Below are positions 55,093 through 63,999 of a DNA stretch of 64,000 nucleotides, one piece after another (the stretch's first letter is position 1; each line of letters opens with the position of its first letter). The notes under the pieces were generated by a model that searched no databases, was not told the origin of the DNA, and saw only the letters and a program-made list of their open reading frames with translations. Source of the DNA: Mycolicibacterium mucogenicum DSM 44124 (lineage in GTDB: Bacteria; Actinomycetota; Actinomycetes; Mycobacteriales; Mycobacteriaceae); contig NZ_CP062008.1 of NCBI RefSeq assembly GCF_005670685.2, forward strand, positions 1,426,001 to 1,490,000, given 5' to 3'. The translations under genes and the position numbers were made by a program.

Positions 55093-55830
55093 ATGAGTGG
55101 TGTGGTGGTGACCGGTGGTGCATCCGGTATCGGCCTGGCGTCGGCCAAGGCGTTGATCGCCGACGGTCGCGCGGTGTCGCTGTTCGACATCTCGCCGCAA
55201 GTGGTCGCCGTCGCGGACTCGCTCGGGGCGCACGGCGTCGTCGTCGACGTGAGTGACACCGACTCGATGGCCGCCGCCGTCGAGCAGGCCGCCTCGGCCA
55301 TGGACGGTATCGACGGACTGGTGCATGCCGCGGGCCGGGTGCTGCCCGAGCCGGTCGGGATATTCACCGTCGAATCGTGGGATGCCGTCGTCGATGTGAA
55401 CCTGCGTGCGCAGGCGCTGCTGTCCCAACTGCTGCTGCCACATTTCGAAAAGGCCATTGCTGGTGGCGCTGCGCCGGCGATCGTGGGCATCTCGAGCATC
55501 GAAGGGCTGGTTGGCAATCCGTTCATTCCGGCCTACTGCGCGTCGAAGGCCGGGCTGCTGGGCCTGACCCGGTCGATGGCAGGTCAGTTGGGCCCGTTGG
55601 GAATTCGCGTCAACGCGGTATGCCCGGGCTTCATCGAGACCCCGATGCTCGCTGATGCGCTGGCTGTTCCTGAGGTGAAGAACGCATTCGTGGCGGCGGC
55701 GCCGCTGGGCCGGCTGGGGCAGCCCGAGGAGATCGGCGCGGCCGTCGTGTTCCTCATGTCGCCGAAGGCGTCGTTCATCACCGGCACGCAGATCGTCGTC
55801 GACGGGGGAGTGACGTCGCGGCACGCCTAG
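55093..55830 (+). CDS. SDR-family oxidoreductase (FabG-like)
   Basis: 245 residues from ATG 55093 with GAAAGG ten bases upstream. VVVTGGASGIGLASA gives the cofactor loop, FDIS and DVSDTDS the NAD-type Asp at strand 2, HAAGR, ISSIEG, YCASKAGLLGL the YxxxK site, and PGFIETPM the substrate loop. A classical 3-oxoacyl/alcohol dehydrogenase fold, probably NAD(H)-dependent; substrate unknown. Confidence 0.92.
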   Translation: MSGVVVTGGASGIGLASAKALIADGRAVSLFDISPQVVAVADSLGAHGVVVDVSDTDSMAAAVEQAASAMDGIDGLVHAAGRVLPEPVGIFTVESWDAVVDVNLRAQALLSQLLLPHFEKAIAGGAAPAIVGISSIEGLVGNPFIPAYCASKAGLLGLTRSMAGQLGPLGIRVNAVCPGFIETPMLADALAVPEVKNAFVAAAPLGRLGQPEEIGAAVVFLMSPKASFITGTQIVVDGGVTSRHA

Positions 55831-55998
55831 GGGCTTGCGATGAAAAGTGAACCGGTGCAGTCGAATTGGCGTCGTGTTACTGATCTTCCCAAACCTGATC
55901 TGGGCGAAGGGCTTTCAAGTCGACTGGAAGTCCAACAATGAAGGCCGACGCGCTCAGCACCGCGAAAAACCGTTTGCGATGGCTCATAGGGTTGGCGT

Positions 55999-57669
55999 GT
56001 GGCTCATCTCGACCTGTCAAGGATCAGCTACGGCTTACCTGACGGCCGTCCGCTTCTCAACAATGTCTCATTGCGAGCCGGCGAAGGGGAACGTCTCGCA
56101 CTGATCGGCGCCAATGGTGCGGGCAAGTCGACACTGCTGAAGATCGCGCTTGGGGAGTTCGAACCCGAGGAGGGCTCGATCGCCCGATCCGGAGGGGTCG
56201 GGGTGATGCGGCAGTTCATCGAAGGTGATTCTGTCCGCGACCTGCTGCTGAGCGTCGCCCCACCGCAGGTGGTCGAAGCTGCAAGGAGAGTCGACCGTGC
56301 CGAGCGCAGCATGTGTGAGTCGGCTACCGAAGCGTCGCAGATGAGGTACGCGAACGCGCTGGCGGCATGGGGAGAAGCCGGCGGCTACGAGATCGAAGTG
56401 TTCTGGGACGTCTGCACCGACGCCGCGCTCGGCATCCCGTACGACCAGGCGGCATCTCGTCCGGTGGAGACGCTGTCAGGTGGTGAGCAGAAGCGCCTGG
56501 TGCTCGAGGCCCTGCTGCGTGGTACCGACGGGCTTCTCATCCTCGACGAACCGGACAACTTCCTCGACGTACCCGGCAAGCGCTGGCTCGAAGACCGCCT
56601 GCGGGAGTCCGAGAAGAGCGTCCTGTTCGTGAGCCACGATCGTGAGCTGCTGGCACGCTCGGCGACGGCGGTCGTCACGCTGGAGCTCGGCGCTGCGGGA
56701 AGCACCGCATGGACGCATCCGGGTAGCTTCGAGACCTATCACGCGGCCCGTGCGGCCCGCTTCGAACGGCTCGACGAGTTGCGCCGCCGCTGGGACGAAG
56801 AGCATGCGAAGCTCAAGGCCCTGGTGCAGATGTACAAGCAGAAGGCAGCCAACAACGACGGAATGGCGTCTCGGTATCAGGCCGCCCAGACGCGTCTGCG
56901 GCGCTTCGAGACGGCGGGCCCTCCGCATGAACTCCCGCGTGTGCAGCGATTCCAGATGCGCCTGGGCGGCGGGCGAACCGGTCGGCGAGCGGTGGTGTGC
57001 GAGCAGCTGGAACTCGTCGGGCTCATGTTCCCGTTCGACGCCGAGGCCTGGTACGGCGACCGAATAGCCGTACTCGGGTCCAATGGGTCGGGCAAGTCGC
57101 ACTTCCTGCGGCTGCTGGCAGCCGGCGGATCGGACCCGGAACCCGAACACGAGCCTCCCGTTGATCTTTCGATCGAGCCCGTGGAGTTCGAGGGCCGCGC
57201 GAGACTCGGCGCTCGCGTCCGGCCCGGATGGTTCGCGCAGACCCAGCGTCGACCCGATCTTGCCGGCCGGAGCCTTCTCGAGGTGTTGCACCATGGCGAC
57301 GGCCATCGGGAGGGACGCGACCGTGAGTCCGCCGCCCGTGCCCTTGCACGCTATGGGCTCGCGCATGCCGCCGAGCAAGTTTTCGACTCACTGTCGGGCG
57401 GGCAGCAGGCGCGATTCCAGATCCTGCTGCTCGAGCTCGGCGGTGCGACGTTACTGCTGCTCGACGAGCCCACCGACCACCTCGATCTGGAATCAGCCGA
57501 GGCCTTGCAGCAGGCGATAGCAGCCTTCGAGGGCACCGTGATCGCCGTGACGCACGACCGCTGGTTCGCCCGCGACTTCGATCGGTTCTGGATCTTCCGA
57601 GAAGACGGCGAAGTCGTCGAATCATCGGTGCCGGTGTGGGACGAAGGGCGCGTCGTACGTTCCAGGTGA
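55999..57669 (+). CDS. ABC-F family ATPase
   Basis: 556 residues from GTG 55999. Two ABC domains without membrane segments: Walker A GANGAGKSTLL, signature LSGGEQKRL and Walker B LLILDEPDNFLDV in the first; GSNGSGKSHFL, LSGGQQARF and LLLLDEPTDHLDL in the second. The charged linker between them (RRRWDEEHAKLKALVQMYKQ) is the P-site tRNA-interacting motif of ABC-F proteins. Members act on the ribosome; some protect against antibiotics and others solve stalling. Which applies here is not decided by the sequence. Confidence 0.93.
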   Translation: MAHLDLSRISYGLPDGRPLLNNVSLRAGEGERLALIGANGAGKSTLLKIALGEFEPEEGSIARSGGVGVMRQFIEGDSVRDLLLSVAPPQVVEAARRVDRAERSMCESATEASQMRYANALAAWGEAGGYEIEVFWDVCTDAALGIPYDQAASRPVETLSGGEQKRLVLEALLRGTDGLLILDEPDNFLDVPGKRWLEDRLRESEKSVLFVSHDRELLARSATAVVTLELGAAGSTAWTHPGSFETYHAARAARFERLDELRRRWDEEHAKLKALVQMYKQKAANNDGMASRYQAAQTRLRRFETAGPPHELPRVQRFQMRLGGGRTGRRAVVCEQLELVGLMFPFDAEAWYGDRIAVLGSNGSGKSHFLRLLAAGGSDPEPEHEPPVDLSIEPVEFEGRARLGARVRPGWFAQTQRRPDLAGRSLLEVLHHGDGHREGRDRESAARALARYGLAHAAEQVFDSLSGGQQARFQILLLELGGATLLLLDEPTDHLDLESAEALQQAIAAFEGTVIAVTHDRWFARDFDRFWIFREDGEVVESSVPVWDEGRVVRSR

Positions 57670-57781
57670 TGGAGTCTGTTGCGTTGAGCCGTTCGACACA
57701 ATTGCCATTGGTTTTGTCAGCAGTAATTGACAGTTGATGCAGCCACCTACAAATTGTGGTTCAAATACCCGCTGGCATCAT

Positions 57782-58099
57782 TCATCGATTGCACATGAGA
57801 TCCACGTACGCAGTCTTGTACCGAACGAGATTGCCGACGTTCCCGGTCGGTCCTCGCTGTATCCAGGAGTGCTTGACGGCAGTGCCGTCGCGCACCGCGA
57901 TGACCGTACATTGCTCGATGGGTGCGTTACCGACCTTGTTGAGTATCGGTCGAAGTCCTTGTGCTTCCAGCTCGCTGATCGTGGCCTGGGCCGATTTCTG
58001 CACCTCGGGCGCCGCCAGCGCCGGCGCCGCCGATGCCAAGCTCAACACGATGGCTCCACACGCAACCACGACGCCCTTGGTAATACCGTCGCCCAACAA
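57782..58099 (-). CDS. Small exported protein with PASTA-like repeat region
   Basis: 105 residues. The start is TTG 58099 with AAAGGAAA about eight bases upstream. VVVACGAIVLSLASAAPALA is a signal peptide with cleavage after ALA. The mature part ATISELEAQGLRPILNKVG then APIEQCTVIAVRD and VYVDLMC-like AYVDLMCNR resembles secreted mycobacterial proteins with two Cys that may form a disulfide. Function unknown. Confidence 0.75.
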   Translation of the reverse strand: MLGDGITKGVVVACGAIVLSLASAAPALAAPEVQKSAQATISELEAQGLRPILNKVGNAPIEQCTVIAVRDGTAVKHSWIQRGPTGNVGNLVRYKTAYVDLMCNR

Positions 58100-58361
58100 T
58101 TCAATTTCCTTTCCGGCATCTAAATACGTTTATCTGCGTATTCTCAAATTCAATTCTAGTCAGGTTCGAACGTGCGTCGAGGTATTCATATGCGACACAT
58201 AATGATCGACATGCCAATTTCATGATCGATTCATAGCCATTTCAGACATTGCCAGCTCATGGCGTCCGGATGAGAGGACGGCGATTGGTTTCGGTGCGGC
58301 CGGGGTAACTCTCAGCCACGGCCCGGAACAGTCGGGATCGTCAGGTGTGCCAAGGAGAACG

Positions 58362-58634
58362 ATGAGCAAGATATCGAAGTCGCTGTATCTGCCGCTGTCG
58401 GCCGCGTTCAGCGTGGTGGGCGGCCTGGTGGCCGGCAAGGTCTTCAGTGTGTTGTGGGAGCGGATCGACGACTCGGGGGAGGGACCGCCGGACCCCAAAG
58501 ACCTGAACCGCTCGGGCGGGCAAGCACTGCTCGCCGCGGGTGTGCAGGGCCTCGTCTTCGGTTTGGTCAGGGCTGCCGTAGACCGAGCCGGGGCGCGCAG
58601 CTACCGCGCTGTGGCGCACGAGAATCCGGTGTAG
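58362..58634 (+). CDS. DUF4235 small membrane protein
   Basis: 90 residues from ATG 58362, with AAGGAG seven bases upstream. YLPLSAAFSVVGGLVAGKVF and ALLAAGVQGLVFGLVRAAVDRAG are two membrane helices around a hydrophilic PPDPKDLN loop, the pattern of DUF4235. First of three small stress-type genes on this strand. Confidence 0.82.
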   Translation: MSKISKSLYLPLSAAFSVVGGLVAGKVFSVLWERIDDSGEGPPDPKDLNRSGGQALLAAGVQGLVFGLVRAAVDRAGARSYRAVAHENPV

Positions 58635-58791
58635 AGCTCTCGCGGTTGGCTACGTGGGTTGACCCACATCACAGATGCTCGATCGTCAGTCGTTATCGAT
58701 GCTTTGTGCCTGTTCAGCGCGCTGTGGGCTCATCACGGACGACCCAGGCCCGACCGCACGGTGTTTGAAGGAGACGCAAAACGAGCATGGC

Positions 58792-59355
58792 ATGGTCATG
58801 GGCGAACACGAGAAAGCTGATGAGGCACGTAAAGGCCTGATCGATTCGATCAAGGGTAAAGCAAAAGAGATCGCCGGCGCGGTGAGCGGCAACGATTCAT
58901 TGACCGCCGAAGGGCAGCTGGAGCAGGCGCAGGCGCGGGCCCGCAAGGAGGCCAACGCCATCGAAGCGGTTGCAGACGCCGAAGCTGACGCCGCCACCGG
59001 CCTGGCGTCGCAGGCCCGCCATCAGGCGGCCGGCGCCCGGGACGTGGTGCGGTCCGGCACGGACGCCGCAGAAGACGCGGCACAACAGCAGCAGGTGGAC
59101 CAGGTCCAGCAAGTCGCGCAAACAGCGCGGCACCGCGCTGCCGAGGAGCAGGTCCGCGCCAGCGTCGAGGAGCAGCGCGAGGAACGGCAAGCGGAAATCC
59201 GGGAAACGGCCGACGCCGCCGCAGCCGGCAGGGAGGCACGTGACGCGCTCGCCGAATATCGCGCCGCACAGAGAGATGCGGACGAAGAGCAAGCCGAGGC
59301 CCGTCGCCTTCGCGAACGCGCCGAGACCCTCGGCGATCGAACCAACTTGCCCTGA
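58792..59355 (+). CDS. CsbD-like stress protein with long coiled-coil tail
   Basis: 187 residues from ATG 58792 (58798 is an alternative). DSIKGKAKEIAGAVSGNDSLTAEGQ is the CsbD domain (~residues 15-40). The rest is a low-complexity helix of Ala, Glu, Gln and Arg, (QQQQVDQVQQVAQTARHRAA) that should form a coiled coil. CsbD proteins are general-stress proteins of unknown mechanism. The next gene, 26 bases on, is also a coiled coil, so the two may interact. Confidence 0.8.
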   Translation: MVMGEHEKADEARKGLIDSIKGKAKEIAGAVSGNDSLTAEGQLEQAQARARKEANAIEAVADAEADAATGLASQARHQAAGARDVVRSGTDAAEDAAQQQQVDQVQQVAQTARHRAAEEQVRASVEEQREERQAEIRETADAAAAGREARDALAEYRAAQRDADEEQAEARRLRERAETLGDRTNLP

Positions 59356-59381
59356 AAGACATTGAGAACCAAGGAGATATC

Positions 59382-60050
59382 GTGAGCATCATCGAATTGC
59401 CGTTACAGGTCTTGCGCATGCAATACCGCCTGGCCCGGTTTCCCCTGCAGTTCATCGAGGATCGATGGATCGCCCGCCTGGACGCCGAAGCACCCGCTCG
59501 GCTGATCTATGAGCGGTCGCTCGGGGGTTTGGACGCTGCGGTCGGCGGAGTGCTGGGCGATTCCACGCTGCGCCGGCGGGGTGCGGCGCTGGCCCGCCGA
59601 AGCGAGGTTCGTGCCGAAGCTGTCGTGCGGAGCATGGACGCGGCCCTACGGCGCAAAGAGGCCGGCGCGCAGCTGGAGGACTCGCTGGAAGAGGCCGCCG
59701 ACGACCGCGACGAAGCAATCGCCGCCAAGCAGGACGCGGTGGCCGGTGCGCGCGAACGCGCGCAGCAGCGTAAGCGGCAAGCGGCGGAAGAGGCCGACAA
59801 GCGCATCGCTCAGGCCGCGAAGGCCAGCCGGGCCGAGGCCGAACGTAAGCGCGAGGCTGTCGAAACCGCCGAACAGCAACGGCTGCAACGGATCAACAAA
59901 GCCGAACAAAAGGCCGCGGCTGCGGCCGAAGCCGCGCTCGAGGACGCGCGGGACAAGCGTGCTGCGGCGGCAGCCAAGCGCGAGCAGGCTGAGCAGGTCG
60001 AAGTACTTGCCGACGCCGAGAAGCAGAACCGGCGGGCGGGCCGGGTCTGA
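59382..60050 (+). CDS. Alanine/arginine-rich coiled-coil protein
   Basis: 222 residues from GTG 59382 with AAGGAGAT six bases before it. The first ~60 residues are globular (LPLQVLRMQYRLARFPLQFIEDRW, shown at 6-29); from ~90 to the end it is a highly charged Ala/Lys/Glu helix (KRQAAEEADKRIAQAAKASR). Mycobacterial homologues are sometimes labelled IF2-like, but nothing here shows translation-factor domains. Role unknown; transcribed with the CsbD-like gene and ended by hairpin 60070. Confidence 0.75.
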   Translation: MSIIELPLQVLRMQYRLARFPLQFIEDRWIARLDAEAPARLIYERSLGGLDAAVGGVLGDSTLRRRGAALARRSEVRAEAVVRSMDAALRRKEAGAQLEDSLEEAADDRDEAIAAKQDAVAGARERAQQRKRQAAEEADKRIAQAAKASRAEAERKREAVETAEQQRLQRINKAEQKAAAAAEAALEDARDKRAAAAAKREQAEQVEVLADAEKQNRRAGRV

Positions 60051-60069
60051 CGCAGGCTTCCGAATCGGC

Positions 60070-60111
60070 AGTGGCTTCATCGGCGGCACATCTGCCGCCG
60101 ATGAAGCCACT
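60070..60111. terminator. 19-bp perfect hairpin terminator between convergent genes
   Basis: Bases 60070-60088 (AGTGGCTTCATCGGCGGCA) pair perfectly with 60093-60111 around a four-base loop. It lies 20 bases after the coiled-coil gene stop and 25 before the convergent stop at 60136. Confidence 0.85.
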
Positions 60112-60135
60112 CAGCGAAACCGGTTTCCGGACAGG

Positions 60136-61902
60136 CTATTTGCTGCCGCGGTGGCCCCCGCTACCACCGTGGCTCCCGGCATTGCCCTGACCATCTCCGG
60201 TTGCGTGGCTGTTCGAGCCTGACGTATCCGACGCGTGCTTCGGTCCGTCGCCGTCATGAGAGCTGTTGCCGCTCTTGGTCTCACCGGTCTTCCCGGCACC
60301 GGTATCCGGCTGTCCGCCTCCCGCCTGGCCCGACTCTGAAGGCTTGCGGTGCTTGCCGCCCTTGTCCGATTTGGTTTTGCCTGAATCTGCTCTGTCGGTG
60401 CCGGACTTGTTCGCGTCTGCTTTGTCCGATTTGTTGTCCGAAGCGGTGTTGCCGGACGTCGAGTCGGCGGTGGAGTTGGGCGCCGACAGCGCGGCTGTCG
60501 GATGGTTGACCTTGATCAGATTGGTCTGGACCTTCGGCACGCTGGCGGCGGCGAGCGGCGCCGCTGCCGCCGAAACGAGACCGCCGAGGCTGGAGACGAA
60601 TTGTCCTGCCTGCGAGACGATTCCGTTCACCGTATTGCCGACGGCGAACCGCAGAGCGTTCGGCAGGTTGGTGGTGAGCAGCCCGAACAGGGCCTGTGGG
60701 GCGAGGGTGTAGGGCAACCCGGCGACCAGTGGCACCACTACCGGCACTGAGACGGCCAATGGCAGGTTCACCGCGTAGGCGACGTCGTTCGCCACCATGG
60801 ACACCGCAGACGACACCACATTGCCCAGGCCGCCGATCAGATTCTGCGGTGACGGGACCGAGGGACTGATCGAAGGAGTCACTGCCGCAGCCGAATTGGG
60901 CTGCAGTTTTGACACATCTGCAGCTGCGAGTGGCGCGGCTGCGGCCGGCAGCAGCCCGCCGAGAGTCCCCGCGAGGCCGGCGAGGAATTGCGTTGTGGTG
61001 CTGATGAATCCGCTGAGGCCGCTTGCGGTGAACTGCTGGATGTAGTTCGGAATGTAACTGGTGAGCAGACTGAACAGCAGGTCCGGGTGGAACACGGCCG
61101 CACCGCCGTAATACAGCAGCGTCCATGCCGTCTGGACCCCGATTTGCAGGGGAATGCTCGCCAAGTAGGCGCCGTCATTCCACACTGTGCTGAGCGCGCT
61201 GGTCAGTAGGCCACCGAGGCCGCCAACCAGGTCTTGCGGAGTCGCGGCTGCGGGCGTGATGGCAGGCGCGAGCGCCGCATTGGTCGCCGCATCCGGCACC
61301 AGGTTGCCGGGCAACGGCAGCGGTATCCCCAGTTTCTCCAACAACGTCACTGCTGCCGGAAATAGGGCGGTCGCCGGGGCGCCGAAGTCGTAGAGCGAAG
61401 CGAGCGCCAAGTCGTAGAAGTTGAAGCCGGTGAGACCTCCGCCGGAGAAGGCAGTAGGAGGAAAAGCCGCATTCTTGAAGTACTCCTGCAAGGCGGCCTC
61501 CAGCGCCGGCGCCACCGGTGTCGAGGCAAGCGGCGACAGCAGGGCAGTGACAGCGTTCAAGATCACCGGCGCCGCCGCGGTGTCCAGTCCGTAGAGCGTG
61601 TTGTCGGCGGCCACCAGCGGTTGTGCAGCGAGGTAGGCCAAGTTGTTGATCCACTGCCCGTTGCCGAGAAGCTGTTGCGCGACAGACGTCGGCAGGGCCA
61701 GTAGGCCCTCGATCAGCGAGATCGGGTCTGCGGCCGCGGTCAGCTTCACCTGCCTGGTGATTTCTGGCACTGGCGCGGCCACGGTGCTGGCGTGCGGATT
61801 GGCAACGACGATGCTCGCGGTCACCGCGGTAGCGCTAGCCAATAGGGCTACCGCCAACTTCTGTGAGTTTGCTGTGGACTTGCTGGAATGTGCAGCCGGC
61901 AT
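60136..61902 (-). CDS. Exported Ala/Pro-rich protein with two internal repeats
   Basis: 588 residues from ATG 61902; an earlier in-frame ATG exists. A signal-like hydrophobic segment (AVALLASATAVTASIVVA) is followed by ~430 residues of hydrophobic, Ala/Leu/Gly-rich sequence with two diverged repeats: PQDLVGGLGGLLTSALS... to PLAAADVSKLQ and PQNLIGGLGNVVSSAVS... to PLAAASVPKVQ. The last ~110 residues are hydrophilic and Ser/Gly/Lys/Asp-rich (SDKADANKSGTDRADS). Composition resembles mycobacterial surface proteins, but it is not a PE/PPE protein. Function unknown. Confidence 0.75.
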   Translation of the reverse strand: MPAAHSSKSTANSQKLAVALLASATAVTASIVVANPHASTVAAPVPEITRQVKLTAAADPISLIEGLLALPTSVAQQLLGNGQWINNLAYLAAQPLVAADNTLYGLDTAAAPVILNAVTALLSPLASTPVAPALEAALQEYFKNAAFPPTAFSGGGLTGFNFYDLALASLYDFGAPATALFPAAVTLLEKLGIPLPLPGNLVPDAATNAALAPAITPAAATPQDLVGGLGGLLTSALSTVWNDGAYLASIPLQIGVQTAWTLLYYGGAAVFHPDLLFSLLTSYIPNYIQQFTASGLSGFISTTTQFLAGLAGTLGGLLPAAAAPLAAADVSKLQPNSAAAVTPSISPSVPSPQNLIGGLGNVVSSAVSMVANDVAYAVNLPLAVSVPVVVPLVAGLPYTLAPQALFGLLTTNLPNALRFAVGNTVNGIVSQAGQFVSSLGGLVSAAAAPLAAASVPKVQTNLIKVNHPTAALSAPNSTADSTSGNTASDNKSDKADANKSGTDRADSGKTKSDKGGKHRKPSESGQAGGGQPDTGAGKTGETKSGNSSHDGDGPKHASDTSGSNSHATGDGQGNAGSHGGSGGHRGSK

Positions 61903-62205
61903 GATCTGGTCCCCGTTTCCGTGATCGTTAATGCCAGTGGCCACAACATCATTTGCAGCAGGCACACCAACCCCGCCCCATGTGTCATGGTCGCCAACGA
62001 TTGAACCCCACCCATAAAATACCCACAGTATGTTTGCTGGGGCAAGATGTATTTAGCTGTTGAAATTAGCTCGCCAAGAGTGGGTGCCGGACTGGCTGCC
62101 TGTCGTGCGGCGCCCGACGACGCTGTCGAGCCTGGCGACCGCGCCGAGAGCGTCGGTCATCACCGACAAAGAGATCGTCGACGCCGCGGAGTGACGTCCC
62201 AGCGC
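61903..62205. other. Intergenic stretch upstream of the exported protein gene
   Basis: 303 bases between the start of the two-repeat exported protein and the stop of the next minus-strand gene. It should hold the promoter of the exported protein. I see no gene, hairpin or repeat in it. Confidence 0.4.
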
Positions 62206-63999
62206 CTAGGGGACCTTCTTGGCAGCTTTCTTCGCCACCTGCTTCGCGGGCTTCTTGGCGGGGCCGCCCGGCGGTGGGGGTGGATTCTTGGGAGCGTCGG
62301 ATCCGGGCAGGTCGTCCTGCCCCAGATATTTCAGGTGCAGGGACCGCAGGAAGTTCTTGTCCTCATAGATCGGCATCAAATCCTTGGTGCCGTCGTAAAC
62401 CTTTGTCAGCCAAGGGGAATCTTTAGACGCGCCGGACAGCTTCCACGCGGCGGTCCAGAGCGCGCCGAGCGTCACCGCACCCGCCGCGATGACCTCGACG
62501 GTCCGGTCTCCGCACTTGTTCCAGAGTGCGTCCAACACCGCCGGATTGCTCGTCTCGTGGCTGGCTCCTGGATGTACGTCGTCATAGGTCTGGCAGATTG
62601 TCTGGGGCGGCAGCGTGGTTTGGGCGAAGATCATCAAATCCATGGTGGCCTTGGCCGCGTCGCGCGGACTGTGGATCGCGCGCGGTGTGAAGTCCAGATT
62701 TTTGATGGCGCTGCCGATCTCATCCGCGATGGCGTCGGCGTGCGCGTTCACCATGTTGTCCTCGTAGGTGGCGTGGACGCCGGTTGAAGCTCCGTTCAAG
62801 CCGTCGGAGTGCTGCGAGGAATGCAGGGGCTGGCACGCGTCGCCCACATAGTGCGCCAGGCAGCCGGCCGCGGTGAGAAAACGATCGCCGTCACCGTTCT
62901 TCGCGAATTTCACCATCTGGGCGACGATCTGCCAGACCCGGAACGGAAGCGCCCCTTGGTTATTGGAATGCGTCTTCGAGGCACTGGGCACCGGCGCGTC
63001 TTTGTAGAAGGTCAGCCAGTTGCTGTAGTTCAGCGAATCCTCGTCGGCCGCATAGCTCGCCATCAGCGAGCCGCCGTCAGCTCCGGGGAGGTCGATATCG
63101 GCGTAGTGATTCCAGTTCTCCATCACCCGCGCGACTTCCGGCTTGGCCCGGTTGATGTTCGTCTTCCACACCACATCCGGGACATCACTGAGCGGGACGA
63201 ATTTCGTGGCCTGCAGGTGCGTGGCGAGTTGAATTTGGTCGTCGCTGCGGAAACTCAGGTTGTTGATGTTGGCGGTGAAGAACTTTCGCAATGCCGGGTT
63301 TCCGACCAGGAAGCAGGCCTGTTGGCCAATCTTGAAGTGTCCCACCGGCCCCCAATACTGGATGCGCTGTGCTGTGGGGCCGGAGACCAGGTCGAGATTG
63401 AGTTCCCGCAGGATCACCGCCATCGACGTCGCCAGCGAGAACTGAAGGAAGTCGCCGGCGGCCGGATCGCCGCCGATCCGCTGACCGCCCCACTCCAGCC
63501 CGAACGGCGAGCGGACACCAGGTGCCTCGATTCCGTCGAGGCACCACAGTGACCCGGAATCGCCAGGTTGCGTGACCAGCGGGCCGGTGTGGTCGGATCG
63601 TGGACCGATGACGAAGTCGGCGATGTAGTCGCGCCCGCCGATCGACTTGTACCGGTAGAACAGGGCCTTGATCTCGCCGCGCATCTCTCCGCTCGCGGCG
63701 CCCTGGCCGACCACCGGCCGGCCGATCCAGGAGAGTGCGGCGGTGCTCGCGCTGAAGTCCGTCACGTCGCCGATCGGATCAGTGAGGGCGTCCGTTTCCC
63801 AGACCCGGGCATCGTCGAGTCGGACGATGGCGGCATCAATATTCACGACGGCGTCCCGGCCCGGCAGGTTCGGATAGATGTCCGAAAACGTGCGCTCCGC
63901 CAGGTGAGGCGCTCCCAACGTGCTCCCGATGGTGACGGGAACACCTTGCAACAACGCCCGCACCGGCCGCCCCACCACTCCGGCAAGGTGCGTGTTGGT
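62206..63999 (-). CDS. Trypsin-like protease domain fused to S1/P1 nuclease-like domain, 5' end outside the window
   Basis: The frame stays open to base 63999, beginning TNTHLAGVVG, so the true start lies beyond the window. Residues ~1-180 look like a trypsin-like domain: TNTHLAG fits the His loop, AVVNIDAAIVRLDD the Asp and TQPGDSGSLWC the Ser nucleophile. After a ~100-residue link, ~370-420 have LAHYVGDACQPLHSSQHSDG and HATYEDNMVNAH, the His/Asp/Glu metal-ligand pattern of S1/P1 nucleases and zinc phospholipase C. The C-terminus is a basic Lys/Ala/Pro tail. A secreted or envelope enzyme with two activities is possible; the order is unusual. Confidence 0.75.
   Translation of the reverse strand, partial: TNTHLAGVVGRPVRALLQGVPVTIGSTLGAPHLAERTFSDIYPNLPGRDAVVNIDAAIVRLDDARVWETDALTDPIGDVTDFSASTAALSWIGRPVVGQGAASGEMRGEIKALFYRYKSIGGRDYIADFVIGPRSDHTGPLVTQPGDSGSLWCLDGIEAPGVRSPFGLEWGGQRIGGDPAAGDFLQFSLATSMAVILRELNLDLVSGPTAQRIQYWGPVGHFKIGQQACFLVGNPALRKFFTANINNLSFRSDDQIQLATHLQATKFVPLSDVPDVVWKTNINRAKPEVARVMENWNHYADIDLPGADGGSLMASYAADEDSLNYSNWLTFYKDAPVPSASKTHSNNQGALPFRVWQIVAQMVKFAKNGDGDRFLTAAGCLAHYVGDACQPLHSSQHSDGLNGASTGVHATYEDNMVNAHADAIADEIGSAIKNLDFTPRAIHSPRDAAKATMDLMIFAQTTLPPQTICQTYDDVHPGASHETSNPAVLDALWNKCGDRTVEVIAAGAVTLGALWTAAWKLSGASKDSPWLTKVYDGTKDLMPIYEDKNFLRSLHLKYLGQDDLPGSDAPKNPPPPPGGPAKKPAKQVAKKAAKKVP

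Noticed and set aside
53185-55824. Extension of the PBP lipoprotein frame to 879 residues
   Set aside because: The lipoprotein signal begins at 54966; the extension is the complement of the divergent SDR gene.
60136-61902. PE/PPE family membership
   Set aside because: There is no PE or PPE motif near the N-terminus and a normal signal-like segment is present instead.
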